Made by a program: the position numbers and the translations under genes. Of a DNA stretch of 59,323 nucleotides, positions 16,157 through 25,023 are shown piece after piece. Position 1 is the stretch's first letter; each line of letters opens with the position of its first letter. The notes beneath the pieces are model-generated. The model did no database searches. It had not been told where the DNA came from and saw nothing but the letters and a program-made list of their open reading frames with translations. Source of the DNA: CAYICL01 sp964361885 (lineage in GTDB: Bacteria; Patescibacteriota; Microgenomatia; UBA1400; CG1-02-47-37); the NCBI GenBank assembly GCA_964361885.1, contig CAYICL010000001.1, positions 1 through 59,323 of the forward strand. Direction: 5' to 3'.

Positions 16157-17182
16157 TTATTTAAAAATCTTCGTTATTTCGTCTTTGGCTGAAAAATCCA
16201 AATCTTCAATCCTTCCCGCAGTCACTATTTTAAGCCCCTGATTTTTCTCCTTAATTTCTCCTATGGTAGCGGCTAAAATTTTGTGCCTTGCTAAGACCGA
16301 AGTGATCGAATCTACGCTTTTTGGAGGGGCAATGATTAATAAGGCTCCTGAAGCGATTGTTTTTAACGGATCTAAACCATATTCTTCACAAAGGATTCCT
16401 GATTCTTCTAGAATCGGAATTTTCCCTCTGTCAACCAGCAGGCCAACCCGTGAGGCCTGGGCAACTTCATAAAGTCCGGCGGAGAGTCCGCCCTCTGTCG
16501 GGTCGTGCATTGCATGAACGACAAACTGATTTGCCAAAAGTGCATCTCTAACTACCGAAAGGCCGGGTTTATGAAGAAAGTTTTGACAGTTTCGGATAAA
16601 CTCTTTGCTGTATCCTCTCTGTCTTAATTCTTCTCGTTTTTCCCTAGCAATGATCGTTGTGCCTTCGACAGCTACCCCTTTTGTTAAGATAATTGCGTCT
16701 CCGGGTTTAGCGCCTGAGGTTGAAACCAATTTTTCCCTAGCTACCTCGCCCAACATCGTACCAACAACAATAGGCCGATCCAAATTGTAGGTAACTTCAG
16801 TATGTCCTCCAACCACTGATACGCCCAGTGTTTTGGCAGCTTCGGAAATTTGAGCAAAAATCCTTTCCGCTTCTTTCTCGGTAGTCTTTCCTTCGGGAAG
16901 AAGTATGGTTGCTTGAAACCATTTTGGAACAGCGCCGGTTGTAGCGATATCATTAGCATTAACCTGAACTGCATACCAGCCGATTTCTTCGGTCGCAAAA
17001 GTTATTGGGTCAATCGTTAAAACCAGAAAGCGGTCGGCGTTCATGGGAGATTCAATTACTGCCGCGTCCTCTCCTACTTTAGGGCCCAAAACAACTCTGG
17101 GATCCGATATCGCCTCATACTTTTGAAGTAAAAACTCGAGAAACCGAAAATCTAGTTTTCCCACCGGCAAAATCTTCTTCAT
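16157..17182 (-). CDS. AIR synthase-related / HypE-like protein
   Basis: 341 residues from MKKILPVGKLDFRFLEFLL. This start has a GGAGG ribosome site just upstream and is preferred over an ATG 22 codons earlier. PurM-like fold: GEDAAVI, NANDIATTGAVPKWF, VVGGHTEVT and HDPTEGGLSAGLYEVA are the ATP- and metal-binding motifs shared with HypE, ThiL and SelD. The HypE C-terminal PRIC cysteine tail is absent, so it is probably not a hydrogenase maturation factor. CPR genomes carry such HypE-like orphans of unknown function. No hydrogenase genes are near. Confidence 0.85.
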   Translation of the reverse strand: MKKILPVGKLDFRFLEFLLQKYEAISDPRVVLGPKVGEDAAVIESPMNADRFLVLTIDPITFATEEIGWYAVQVNANDIATTGAVPKWFQATILLPEGKTTEKEAERIFAQISEAAKTLGVSVVGGHTEVTYNLDRPIVVGTMLGEVAREKLVSTSGAKPGDAIILTKGVAVEGTTIIAREKREELRQRGYSKEFIRNCQNFLHKPGLSVVRDALLANQFVVHAMHDPTEGGLSAGLYEVAQASRVGLLVDRGKIPILEESGILCEEYGLDPLKTIASGALLIIAPPKSVDSITSVLARHKILAATIGEIKEKNQGLKIVTAGRIEDLDFSAKDEITKIFK

Positions 17183-17275
17183 TCTTCCTCCTATTATAGT
17201 CTCTATAGTGAAATGGCAGAGCTTGACACTAAGGTTGCCAGTTGTCAAGATTAACTTGGAAGGGGGTGATACAGA

Positions 17276-17461
17276 ATGAATAAGGCTTCGTATATCAAAA
17301 TCTCTGGCTATATTTTTACGGTAGCGGCGCTAATTCATTTGTTAAGGCTGGCTTATGGCTGGCAGGCACAAATTGGCGGCTGGCTGGTGCCGATGTGGCT
17401 AAGTTTAGTGGCGATAGTAGTGGCTGGCTATTTGGCGTATACCGCGCTGAAGATGAAGTAG
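17276..17461 (+). CDS. Small two-helix membrane protein, 61 aa
   Basis: Two hydrophobic helices (about 10-28 and 38-57) joined by YGWQAQIGGWLVPMW. A GGAAGGGGG purine tract stands 9 nt upstream of the ATG. No homologue is recognised with certainty; short proteins of this layout occur widely in CPR genomes. A further open frame without a start codon follows (see 17457-17642). Confidence 0.6.
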   Translation: MNKASYIKISGYIFTVAALIHLLRLAYGWQAQIGGWLVPMWLSLVAIVVAGYLAYTALKMK

Positions 17462-17642
17462 GTTAGCAGAGTCTTTTAGTCTTAGCCTAAGCAAGATTGA
17501 TCTATTTTTGGAGTGCCCGCGGGGGCTTGGCGATGGTTCAGCTACAATCGCCGCACTGTCAGTAGCAACGGGAATATTTTCTTCTGTTTGGGCTATCAAC
17601 TTGGTTGTAAGGGCGGCCGCCTTATTTTACATGATAGAATAA
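17457..17642 (+). other. Open frame without clear start; possible gene remnant
   Basis: A 61-codon frame between the small membrane protein and the thioredoxin-CcdA gene ends with a protein-like hydrophobic stretch (GDGSATIAALSVATG then IFSSVWAINLVVRAAALF). There is no ATG before codon 59 and only a TTG near 17506 without a ribosome site. It could be the end of a decayed membrane-protein gene or chance. Confidence 0.2.
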
Positions 17643-17654
17643 CGCAGAAGCAGC

Positions 17655-18737
17655 ATGAAAAAGATATTTCTGATTTTAACCGCGATTTTTTTATTGCTGG
17701 GATTAGCTAGCCCAACCCAGGCAAAAGAGAATCCTATCCTCATCCAGTTTTTCTGGGCGATCGGCTGCCCCCACTGCGCCAAAGAAGAAGTATTTCTGAA
17801 GTCTTTAGAATCAAAATATCCCCAGCTGGAAATCAAAGATTACGAGATTACGGCTAACCGCCAAAATTTATTATTATTGCAGGAAACCGGGAAAAAACTG
17901 AAAGCTGATGTTTCCGGCGTGCCGTTTACGGTTGTCGGGAACCAATATTTTTCCGGCTATTTGTCAGACAAGACCACCGGCAAAGATATTGAAGCGGCCA
18001 TCGCGGGAATTCCGCCGAACTTCAAATACAGCCATTTGCCCTTGCCGCTGCTGACACTAGTCATGGCCCTGCTGGATGGTTTTAATCCCTGTGCGATGTG
18101 GACGCTTCTTTTCCTGATCAGCCTGCTTTTAGGCATGAAAGATAGGCGGCGGATGTGGGCTTTGGGTATTGCCTTTATTGTTTCGTCTGCTTTTGTTTAT
18201 TTTCTGTTTTTATCTGCCTGGCTGAACTTATTTCTTTTCCTGGGTTTGGTAGTTTGGGTAAGAATTTTGATTGGTTTAGTGGCTCTGGGCGCCGGCGGGT
18301 ATTACTTGCGGGATTATTGGGTGAATAAATATGGCGCTTGCAAGGTTATGGGCAATGAAAGGCGGCAAAAGATGTTTGAGAAGATACGCAGTATTACGCG
18401 AAAGCGCCAATTTATTCTGGCTCTTGGTGGCATTATTCTTCTGGCGGTTGCCGTAAATCTGGTTGAACTAATTTGTTCGGCAGGACTGCCAGCAATTTAC
18501 ACCAAAATTTTAAGCCTCTCCAACCTGCCGACTTGGCAATATTATCTTTATCTTTTGCTTTATATCCTCATTTTTATGCTGGATGATTTATTTATCTTTT
18601 TTACGGCCATGATCACTCTGCAGGTAGTGGGGATCCAGAGTAAATACTCCCGTTTTTCCCATCTGGTTGGAGGCGTTTTGATGTTTATTATTGGCTTACT
18701 GCTTCTGTTTAAGCCGGAATGGCTGATGTTCGGATAG
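17655..18737 (+). CDS. Thioredoxin-like domain fused to CcdA/DsbD-type membrane electron carrier
   Basis: 360 residues. A signal peptide (1-23) is followed by a thioredoxin/glutaredoxin-fold domain with the redox motif CPHC (AIGCPHCAKEE, about residue 38) and a cis-Pro SGVPFTV, then roughly six to eight transmembrane helices carrying FNPCAMW and ELICSAGLP, the paired membrane cysteines of CcdA/DsbD. It probably moves reducing power across the membrane and passes it to its own extracytoplasmic domain for disulfide repair. The N-terminal rather than C-terminal position of the thioredoxin domain differs from E. coli DsbD. Confidence 0.87.
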   Translation: MKKIFLILTAIFLLLGLASPTQAKENPILIQFFWAIGCPHCAKEEVFLKSLESKYPQLEIKDYEITANRQNLLLLQETGKKLKADVSGVPFTVVGNQYFSGYLSDKTTGKDIEAAIAGIPPNFKYSHLPLPLLTLVMALLDGFNPCAMWTLLFLISLLLGMKDRRRMWALGIAFIVSSAFVYFLFLSAWLNLFLFLGLVVWVRILIGLVALGAGGYYLRDYWVNKYGACKVMGNERRQKMFEKIRSITRKRQFILALGGIILLAVAVNLVELICSAGLPAIYTKILSLSNLPTWQYYLYLLLYILIFMLDDLFIFFTAMITLQVVGIQSKYSRFSHLVGGVLMFIIGLLLLFKPEWLMFG

Positions 18738-18755
18738 CTGCATCGATTTTTTTGG

Positions 18756-18785
18756 TATACTATAGTGACGTCAAGGGTCTAGACC
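18756..18785 (+). promoter_or_regulatory. Possible promoter with palindromic operator
   Basis: TATACT at 18756-18761 is followed by the perfect palindrome GGTCTAGACC (18776-18785). It precedes the open frame at 18790. No -35 is convincing, so this is a weak call. Confidence 0.25.
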
Positions 18786-18789
18786 GTGA

Positions 18790-18966
18790 CGCACAGCCAA
18801 TAAGAAGAAGAAAGCCGTCGAATGGCAAAAACAATTCTTAGATTTAGCCTTTATGTTCAATAAATTCAAAAATGACGATTTTGTCTTTATTCACTCTACT
18901 AAGGAAGATGGTGTTGGTAACTTCGAAGTAAATAAAATACCAGAATGGCCGGATTATATAGTTTAG
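18790..18966 (+). pseudogene. Open frame or truncated gene of unknown family
   Basis: A 58-codon open frame without an early start codon has protein-like composition: KKKKAVEWQKQFLDL, then an internal ATG at 18853 giving 37 residues (MFNKFKNDDFVFIHSTKE and GNFEVNKIPEWPDYIV). It overlaps the convergent phosphoribosyltransferase by 4 bp. It looks like the 3' end of a decayed gene, or a short peptide gene beginning at 18853. Confidence 0.3.
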
Positions 18967-19571
18967 ATTTTGCTGCCATAGAATTTAATGATTGCCCGGG
19001 GAAAATTAAGTTTTACAAAACGGGTTTGAATGGCTGTTTGAGTCACGCCCCGGCCGGCCCATTTATTGGCCAAGGATTTCATTGCCTCAACCACTTCGTA
19101 GGGAAAAATAATCCAGGCGTCGGTGGTAAAGCCAAAGTAATCGGGTTTGATAACAGAACGGGGTTTGTAAAACAAAGTGGCGGTGGTAATGGTTTTAGCG
19201 CCTTTGGCTTTAAGGTGGGTTTGGGTGAATTTTAAGGAATGACCGGTATCAGTCACGTCATCAAACAATAAAATATTTTCTCCGGTAACTTTAACCGGCA
19301 AGTCCTGATAGATTTTAGGTTTAGCAAAAGTCCGGTTAATGCCGGAATAAAACTTGATGCCTAAGCTGGCGACTTTTTCAAGGGATAAAAAATCAACTAA
19401 AGACCGGGTCATCGGCCAACCGCCTTTGGCTAAAGTAATAATCCGGTCAAACTTCTCCCCGGCTTTGATCATGGCTTTGGCAAGGGTAAAAGCCAATTGA
19501 TTCAGATCATCCCAGCCAGGAGTGAGATATTGAATATTTTCATCCGGAAAACTAATTGGTGTAAAAATCAT
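18963..19571 (-). CDS. Phosphoribosyltransferase (archaeal XPRT-like)
   Basis: 202 residues with the PRPP-binding motif ILLFDDVTDTGHS and an N-terminal YLTPGWDDLNQLAFTLAKAM plus DRIITLAKGGWPMTRSLVDFL segment. This combination is closest to archaeal xanthine/hypoxanthine phosphoribosyltransferases, which salvage purine bases to nucleotides. Substrate choice between xanthine, guanine and hypoxanthine cannot be read. Its ATG overlaps the folA stop by 4 bp, making a thyA-folA-phosphoribosyltransferase operon for nucleotide supply. Confidence 0.82.
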   Translation of the reverse strand: MIFTPISFPDENIQYLTPGWDDLNQLAFTLAKAMIKAGEKFDRIITLAKGGWPMTRSLVDFLSLEKVASLGIKFYSGINRTFAKPKIYQDLPVKVTGENILLFDDVTDTGHSLKFTQTHLKAKGAKTITTATLFYKPRSVIKPDYFGFTTDAWIIFPYEVVEAMKSLANKWAGRGVTQTAIQTRFVKLNFPRAIIKFYGSKI

Positions 19572-20062
19572 AGTGACTTCTCCAATTCTATATATTTAAA
19601 AGAGTATTGTCCTTCTGAGTCAAAACTTTGATAGACGATCTTTCTGAATTGAGGGTAGGCCGGAAAAAAGACCTGGGCCTGATAATCACCTTTAACATGG
19701 GTAAGGTAAAGTTTGTCAACCAGGTTTTGGGCTAAAGCCTGGCGATAAATGTCGGCGCCGCCGATGATAAAAATCTCTTGACTGTCTTTGGTTTTGGCCA
19801 AATCAATGGCTTGAATCAAAGAGTCAACCTTTAAACAACCGGGGGCCTGAAACCGGGGATTCCGGGTGACAATAATGTTGGTCCTGCCCGGTAAAGCTTT
19901 AGCGATTGACTGATAGGTTTTACGGCCCATGATAATAGGATGACCAAGGGTAAGTTTTTTAAACCGCTTTAAGTCTTTTTTAATATGCCACAACAACCGA
20001 TTGTTGGCGCCAATCCCCAATTGGTCATCATGAGCCACAATAATAGAAACTTTGGGGGGCAT
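19568..20062 (-). CDS. folA: Dihydrofolate reductase
   Basis: 164 residues, standard length. It has VSIIVAHDDQLGIGANNRLLWHIKKDLKRFK (the catalytic acid is the Asp of KKDLK), HPIIMGRKTYQSI and EIFIIGGADIYRQAL, the NADPH- and folate-binding motifs. It regenerates tetrahydrofolate used up by thymidylate synthase, encoded immediately upstream with a 1-bp overlap. Confidence 0.94.
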   Translation of the reverse strand: MPPKVSIIVAHDDQLGIGANNRLLWHIKKDLKRFKKLTLGHPIIMGRKTYQSIAKALPGRTNIIVTRNPRFQAPGCLKVDSLIQAIDLAKTKDSQEIFIIGGADIYRQALAQNLVDKLYLTHVKGDYQAQVFFPAYPQFRKIVYQSFDSEGQYSFKYIELEKSL

Positions 20063-21033
20063 TAAAATCCTCCAACGACGGTAATATCGGCTTTAATGGG
20101 CGGATAAGGGTGATAGTCAACCACTTCAAAGTCGTTAAATTTGAACTGATCAATATTGGTAATCTTGGGGTTTAATTTCAGCTGGGGAAACGGCCGGGGC
20201 CGTCTTTTTAGCTGCTGTTTAACGGCGGATAAGTGATTGGCGTAAATATGGGCGTCTCCAAAAGTGTGGACAAACTCACCGGGCTGATAACCGGTAACCT
20301 GGGCCAGCATTAAGGTTAAAAGCGCGTAGCTGGCAATATTAAAAGGCACGCCTAAAAACATATCGGCAGAGCGCTGGTATAAAAGAAGGGAGAGTTTGTT
20401 GCCGGTAATGTTGATATGAAACAGGGTGTGACAAGGAGCAATGACCATAGAAGCGCTGCGGCTGCCGGACATTTCATAAATACAGCCGGCATTCCAGGCG
20501 GAGATAACGTAGTGTTTTTTTTGAGGAAATTTTTTAATCTTGTCGATTGCCCAGCCCAGCTGGTCAACGGTCCGGCCCCGCAAATCAGCCTTAGGGCTGA
20601 GCGGGGCTGTAGGCCATCTCCGCCACTGAACGCCGTAAACCGGACCTAACTCGCCCCATTGGTTTAAGAAGGCTTTGTCGATTTGAATTTTTTCAATAAA
20701 AGCTTTGTAAGTCAAAGGCTTAGTCGTTTTAGCTTCCATAGCCCAAGTATATTTTTTGTAGGCCCATTCATCCCAAATGTGAACATTGTTGTCAACCAGG
20801 TATTTAATGTTGGATTCGCCGGACAAAAACCAGAGCAGCTCATGAATAATGCCGCGGACAAAAACTTTTTTGGTGGTTAATAAGGGAAAGCCCTTTGATA
20901 AATCAAAGCGGATCTGGCGGCCAAAAACCGATTTTAATTTAACGCCGGTGGAGTGGCTGATTTTCCAGCTGCCGTTTACTAAAATATCCTGTAAAAGATC
21001 AAGGTATTGATATTCCGGATGTTTTGAAACCAT
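20062..21033 (-). CDS. thyA: Thymidylate synthase ThyA
   Basis: 323 residues; makes dTMP from dUMP using methylene-tetrahydrofolate. The family's opening YLDLLQDILVNG, the Arg loop, ELLWFLSGESN, the nucleophilic cysteine in IAPCHTLF, FNIASYALLTLMLAQ and GDAHIYANH are all present. First gene of the thyA-folA-phosphoribosyltransferase operon. A TTGAAA-17 bp-TAAATT promoter ends 6 nt before the ATG, so the mRNA should be leaderless. Confidence 0.96.
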   Translation of the reverse strand: MVSKHPEYQYLDLLQDILVNGSWKISHSTGVKLKSVFGRQIRFDLSKGFPLLTTKKVFVRGIIHELLWFLSGESNIKYLVDNNVHIWDEWAYKKYTWAMEAKTTKPLTYKAFIEKIQIDKAFLNQWGELGPVYGVQWRRWPTAPLSPKADLRGRTVDQLGWAIDKIKKFPQKKHYVISAWNAGCIYEMSGSRSASMVIAPCHTLFHINITGNKLSLLLYQRSADMFLGVPFNIASYALLTLMLAQVTGYQPGEFVHTFGDAHIYANHLSAVKQQLKRRPRPFPQLKLNPKITNIDQFKFNDFEVVDYHPYPPIKADITVVGGF

Positions 21034-21039
21034 AGATCT

Positions 21040-21068
21040 AATTTACTGGTAATCGAGAGCGGTTTCAA
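21040..21068 (-). promoter_or_regulatory. thyA promoter (leaderless type)
   Basis: On the minus strand TTGAAA (21068-21063), a 17-bp spacer and TAAATT (21045-21040) are followed by AGATCT and the ATG at 21033. Confidence 0.6.
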
Positions 21069-21128
21069 GTAGTGTTAAAAATAAAGTTTTCTGATATGAT
21101 GAAGTGTTATTAATAAAAAAGGAAGTTT

Positions 21129-21710
21129 ATGAAAAAAGCCAAAATAATTAAAAGAGCCAAAATTATAGTGATTGTCTTGGCTTTAGCCGGCTTATTATTT
21201 CTGGTTAAAAGCCAGGTGGTAGTCGCCATAGTTAACGGCCGGCCGATTTGGAGACTGACTTATGTTAAAACTTTGGAAAAAATGGCCGGACAGCAAGTCT
21301 TAGACAACTTAGTCACCAATAAACTGATTTTACAAGAAGCGGCCAAACAAAATATCAAAGTCAGCGATGAAGAGATTAAAGCAGAAATTGATAAATATAA
21401 AGAGCTGATGAAACAACAGGGCCAGGATTTTGATCAGATATTGGCAGTTCAAGGCTTAACCATAAAAGACGTGGAAGAGTCGATCAAAACCAATAAATTA
21501 CTCGACAAGCTGGCCGGTACAGTTGAAGTAACCGAAGCAGAGATAGCCGAATATATTAAAACCAATACAGAAGTGCTGCCGAAAACAGCCAGTGAAAATG
21601 AACTAAAAGACAGTGTTAAAAAGCAGCTGGAACAGCAAAAATTAAGCACCAAGATTCAAGAACTGGTAACGGCTTTACAGGAAAAGGCCAAGATCATTAA
21701 GTGGCTTTAG
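21129..21710 (+). CDS. SurA N-terminal domain-like membrane-anchored foldase
   Basis: 193 residues: a basic N-terminus and one transmembrane helix (about 13-30), then AIVNGRPIWRLTYVKTLE, the strand-helix start of SurA/PrsA chaperone domains, and helices with LVTNKLILQEAAKQNIKVSDEEIKAEI. There is no parvulin isomerase domain, so it would act as a chaperone only. A GGAAG ribosome site precedes the ATG and a TATGAT -10 lies further upstream, so this gene is conventionally led. It converges with the RlpA-like gene, overlapping by 14 bp. Confidence 0.75.
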   Translation: MKKAKIIKRAKIIVIVLALAGLLFLVKSQVVVAIVNGRPIWRLTYVKTLEKMAGQQVLDNLVTNKLILQEAAKQNIKVSDEEIKAEIDKYKELMKQQGQDFDQILAVQGLTIKDVEESIKTNKLLDKLAGTVEVTEAEIAEYIKTNTEVLPKTASENELKDSVKKQLEQQKLSTKIQELVTALQEKAKIIKWL

Positions 21711-22503
21711 CAGTTAACGGGTAGTCAACCGGACCTAAGGGGATTTGATTGTTGGGATCATCAACAAACAAAACCAAGGTTTTACCGACCGTACGTTTGG
21801 GATAAAAACCTAAATCAGACATGACGGCAGGCGAACCGCCGAATTGTTTGCCGGTCCATTTGGCCGGACCGGCATCGGCAATGACGGCAACGACAGCAGC
21901 GCCGGTTTGAGGATTAATCACCAAAACTTTCCGATATTTATACCAATCCCTTAACTCTTTTAACCGGGAGTTCCAGTCGGGCAGGTAAAGAGTTTGGACA
22001 GCTAAATAGTATTTTTCCCTAGCGATATCCAGGCTGGCCAGCCGGGCTTGACTGTTGGCAAAATAGCCCCAAGCGGCTTTATTGGGAGCCAGGCCAACTT
22101 CAGGAAAATTACGACCCTGGATGGTGTCGCCGGGATAGCGCTTTAAGTGCTGTTCCAAACCCATCAAACCAAGCTGGTGGTTTAAGCGATTGCCATTAAG
22201 CTCAACCCTGGCCTTAATTCCTAAAGTGCGGAAAACGGCAGCAGTTAAAGCGGTTTCCTCGGTTTCGGTTAAAACCCGAGGAGTTGGGGGTAATGTCCGG
22301 CCCAGAGCTTTAACCAAGATCTGGTTTAACTCTTTTTTGGTCACCAGACCGGACGGTAAACGCAGTTCGGGCGGTTTATCGGGCAGGGCTTTGATGTTTT
22401 CCGAGCCGGAAGATAAAAGCAGGGTGCCGGCCAGACTGGCGCCGGCGAGCAGATTTTTGGCAGTAATGTTTTTGCGTTTAGCTTTTAAGGATTTTTTGGG
22501 CAT
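21697..22503 (-). CDS. Secreted protein with RlpA/double-psi beta-barrel-like C-terminus
   Basis: 268 residues with a basic N-terminus and hydrophobic segment (about 18-34) suggesting export. The C-terminal part (KVLVINPQTGAAVVAVIADAGP, WTGKQFGGSPAVMSDLGF, VLFVDD) has the DAGP and VSDxAF-like pattern of double-psi barrel proteins related to RlpA and expansins, which bind or cut cell-wall glycans. A catalytic Asp could be the one in ADAGP. The region 80-180 is not recognised. It overlaps the 3' end of gltX by 26 bp. Confidence 0.55.
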   Translation of the reverse strand: MPKKSLKAKRKNITAKNLLAGASLAGTLLLSSGSENIKALPDKPPELRLPSGLVTKKELNQILVKALGRTLPPTPRVLTETEETALTAAVFRTLGIKARVELNGNRLNHQLGLMGLEQHLKRYPGDTIQGRNFPEVGLAPNKAAWGYFANSQARLASLDIAREKYYLAVQTLYLPDWNSRLKELRDWYKYRKVLVINPQTGAAVVAVIADAGPAKWTGKQFGGSPAVMSDLGFYPKRTVGKTLVLFVDDPNNQIPLGPVDYPLTAKAT

Positions 22504-23908
22504 AAGTTAACCGGGATAAAACTAGTTTTTGACCGAGAATTTCCAGGGTATCAAATAAAGGCGGGGTGGCCGGCCGGCCGGTGACGGCCAGACGAATAGT
22601 CATAAAAGCCGGCCTGGGTTTTAAGCCAAGCTCCCGCTGAAGCTGGTGTAAGACAGTTTCAAGCTGGTGACCGGTCCAAGGAGAAACGGATTTAAGTTTA
22701 GCTTGAACTTGGGTTAGATAAGCAGCCGTAGCCTGACGGTCCTGCCCGGATTCTTTTAAGATTAATTTTGGGTCAATGGTTGGATCGGTGATAAAGTATT
22801 CGGTTAAATCTTTAAGCTGGGAAAGTGATTCCAGCCTGTCTTTAATCAAGGGCCAGACGGCTTTAAGCTTTTCAACAGACAGATTTTTAGGCCGGAAGGG
22901 TGCCAATCTTTGCAGTAAAACTTTGTCCGGCAAGCGCCTGATCCATTGACCGTTAAGCCAGTTTAACTTATCCAGGTCGGCAATCGGACCCTGAATATGC
23001 AGGTCTTCGAATTTAAAGTGCTTGATCAAATCCTGAAGGGAAAAAATCTCCTGACCTTGAGGGTGATTCCAAACCCGGGTGGCTAAAAAATTAATGACGG
23101 CTTCGGGTAGATAACCTTGCTTGATATACCAAGAAACCGAGGCATGGCCGCGGCGCTTGGAAAGTTTTGACCGGTCAGGATTTCGCAGCAGCGGGGTGTG
23201 GATAAATTGAGGCGGCTGCCAGTTAAAGTATTGATACAAAAGCAGGTGCTTGGGGGCGGAACTGAGCCACTCTTCGCCCCGGACCACATGGGTGATTTTC
23301 ATCAAATGATCATCAACTACCACGGCTAAATGATAAGTCGGAAAACCGTCGGACTTAAGTAAAATCTGATCATCAACCACTGAACTGTCAAATTTGATTG
23401 AGCCCCGGATCAAATCTTTAATTACGATGGTTTGATGATGAGGAATCTTCATCCGGATGACAAAGGGTTTGGTTTGAGCCATCAGCTGGGCTTGTTTAGG
23501 ATCAAGCGAGCGGCAGAGACGGTCATACATGGGCGGTAAACCCTGTTGCTGCAGACTTTGCCTGACTTGATCAAGGCGTTGACCGGAGCAAAAACAGTAA
23601 TAGGCATGACCCTGATCAATAAGATCAAGAGCGTGTTTTTTATAGATTGCCAAGCGTTCGGATTGACGGTAAGGGCCAAATGAACCGCCATGAAGCGGGC
23701 TTTCGTCAGGAGTCAGATTAAGCCAGTCTAAAGCTTTAAAAATAGCGGTTTCAGAGTTTTTGACTTGACGGGCTTGATCGGTGTCTTCGATCCGGACAAT
23801 AAACCGGCCATGATTTTTTTTAGCAAAAACATAATCAAACAGGGCTTGGAATAAAGTCCCGATATGGGGATCGCCGGTGGGCGACGGAGCCAATCTGGTT
23901 CTGACCAT
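22478..23908 (-). CDS. gltX: Glutamyl-tRNA synthetase
   Basis: 476 residues, class I synthetase. HIGH-type motif in APSPTGDPHIGTLFQAL (residues 6-22), zinc-region-like CFCSGQRL, and KLSKRRG (KMSKS equivalent) before the anticodon-binding helical domain. It attaches Glu to tRNA-Glu. If, as in most CPR bacteria, there is no GlnRS, it would also mischarge tRNA-Gln for GatCAB amidation; neither gene is in the window. It starts 44 nt from the divergent membrane protein at 23953. Confidence 0.96.
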   Translation of the reverse strand: MVRTRLAPSPTGDPHIGTLFQALFDYVFAKKNHGRFIVRIEDTDQARQVKNSETAIFKALDWLNLTPDESPLHGGSFGPYRQSERLAIYKKHALDLIDQGHAYYCFCSGQRLDQVRQSLQQQGLPPMYDRLCRSLDPKQAQLMAQTKPFVIRMKIPHHQTIVIKDLIRGSIKFDSSVVDDQILLKSDGFPTYHLAVVVDDHLMKITHVVRGEEWLSSAPKHLLLYQYFNWQPPQFIHTPLLRNPDRSKLSKRRGHASVSWYIKQGYLPEAVINFLATRVWNHPQGQEIFSLQDLIKHFKFEDLHIQGPIADLDKLNWLNGQWIRRLPDKVLLQRLAPFRPKNLSVEKLKAVWPLIKDRLESLSQLKDLTEYFITDPTIDPKLILKESGQDRQATAAYLTQVQAKLKSVSPWTGHQLETVLHQLQRELGLKPRPAFMTIRLAVTGRPATPPLFDTLEILGQKLVLSRLTYAQKILKS

Positions 23909-23913
23909 ATAAG

Positions 23914-23943
23914 TTGAATTCTAACAGACTATGCGGTTATACT
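23914..23943 (+). promoter_or_regulatory. Sigma-70 promoter
   Basis: TTGAAT (23914-23919), an 18-bp spacer and TATACT (23938-23943), with AGAGG and the ATG at 23953 following. The leader would be only a few nucleotides long. Confidence 0.5.
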
Positions 23944-23952
23944 CAAAGAGGT

Positions 23953-25023
23953 ATGGCAACATTAACAGAAACAGCCGAATCGGTGAGAAAGATAATTAAG
24001 CTGGCTGGATTGGCTTTAGGAGTATTTTTATTAATCAGGTTTGGCTGGTTTATCTTTAATACCTATTTAAGAGTGGTGAATCCGCCTCCGCCGCCGCCGC
24101 CGACCGTGACTTTCGGCAAACTGCCAACAATAAATTTTCCGGAAAAGCTGCATCCGGAACTGACTTTAAGGCTGGAAACGCCTACGGGCGGAACACCAGC
24201 TTTAAGCGACCGGATTGAAGTTTACCTGATGCCAACCTTCAGATCCAGTTTTATGGCTTTAGATGAAGCTAAGCTGACTGCCGATAAACTTGGTTTTGAG
24301 GCGGAAGCGAAAGAAATTACCGAGAGAAGGTTCAGATGGGAAAACAATGAGTTTCTACCCAGCACTTTAGAGATGGATATTATTGACGGCTCGTTTACTT
24401 TAAAAAGAAACTGGCAGGCAGATCCGACGATTTTGTCGGAAAAACAGCTGCCGGGAAAAGAGCAAACTGTGGTGGAAGCCAAGAATTTTTTAAGACAGGC
24501 GGGTTTGAGCAGTGAAGAGTTGGATCGAGCCGAGGTGAAAATTAATTATTTAACTTTTTCGGCCGGACAATATATTAAAGCCCCAAGTTTGTCGGAAGCT
24601 GATTTTGTTCAAGCGGATCTGTTTCGACCCCAAGTGAATGAAAAACCGGTGCTGCCGACCGATCCGGAAAAAGGCATTGTCAGAATCATTTTTTCCGGCT
24701 CCAGAGAAGCGGAGAAGCGAGTGATACAGGCGGAGTATAACTATTTTCCGATAAACATGGAGCAGACGGCTACTTATCCGATCAAGACGGCCAGCCAAGC
24801 CTGGCGGGAACTGCAAACCAGGCAGGGTTTTATTGCCAGTATCGGTGATAATCCAAACGGAGTGGTGGCGATCAGAAGAATATACTTAGGCTACTATGAC
24901 GGTGAAACTTCCAATGGCTTTTTACTGCCTTTAATTGTGTTTGAAGGCGATAATGGCTTTTTTGGCTATGTTCAGGCGATTACGAACGAATGGCTGGAGG
25001 AAGGGTTTGCCAGCGGAAATTAG
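23953..25023 (+). CDS. Membrane-anchored extracytoplasmic protein, unknown function
   Basis: 356 residues from MATLTETAESVRK, chosen because the promoter and AGAGG lie just upstream; an ATG 13 codons earlier overlaps the promoter. One transmembrane helix (about 20-42), a poly-proline stretch (NPPPPPPPTV), then a mixed alpha/beta exported part. Two repeated-looking segments (DEAKLTADKLGFEAEAKE and VEAKNFLRQAGLSSEEL) suggest paired PepSY/YycI-like modules. No enzyme motif. It converges with dacA-like gene, overlapping by 44 bp. Confidence 0.6.
   Translation: MATLTETAESVRKIIKLAGLALGVFLLIRFGWFIFNTYLRVVNPPPPPPPTVTFGKLPTINFPEKLHPELTLRLETPTGGTPALSDRIEVYLMPTFRSSFMALDEAKLTADKLGFEAEAKEITERRFRWENNEFLPSTLEMDIIDGSFTLKRNWQADPTILSEKQLPGKEQTVVEAKNFLRQAGLSSEELDRAEVKINYLTFSAGQYIKAPSLSEADFVQADLFRPQVNEKPVLPTDPEKGIVRIIFSGSREAEKRVIQAEYNYFPINMEQTATYPIKTASQAWRELQTRQGFIASIGDNPNGVVAIRRIYLGYYDGETSNGFLLPLIVFEGDNGFFGYVQAITNEWLEEGFASGN

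Noticed and set aside
16157..17248. Calling the AIR synthase-like protein HypE
   Set aside because: It lacks the C-terminal PRxC tail needed for hydrogenase maturation and no hyp or hydrogenase genes are near.
23953..23953. Start of the membrane protein at 23914
   Set aside because: That ATG lies within the -35 box of the promoter; 23953 follows the -10 and an AGAGG.
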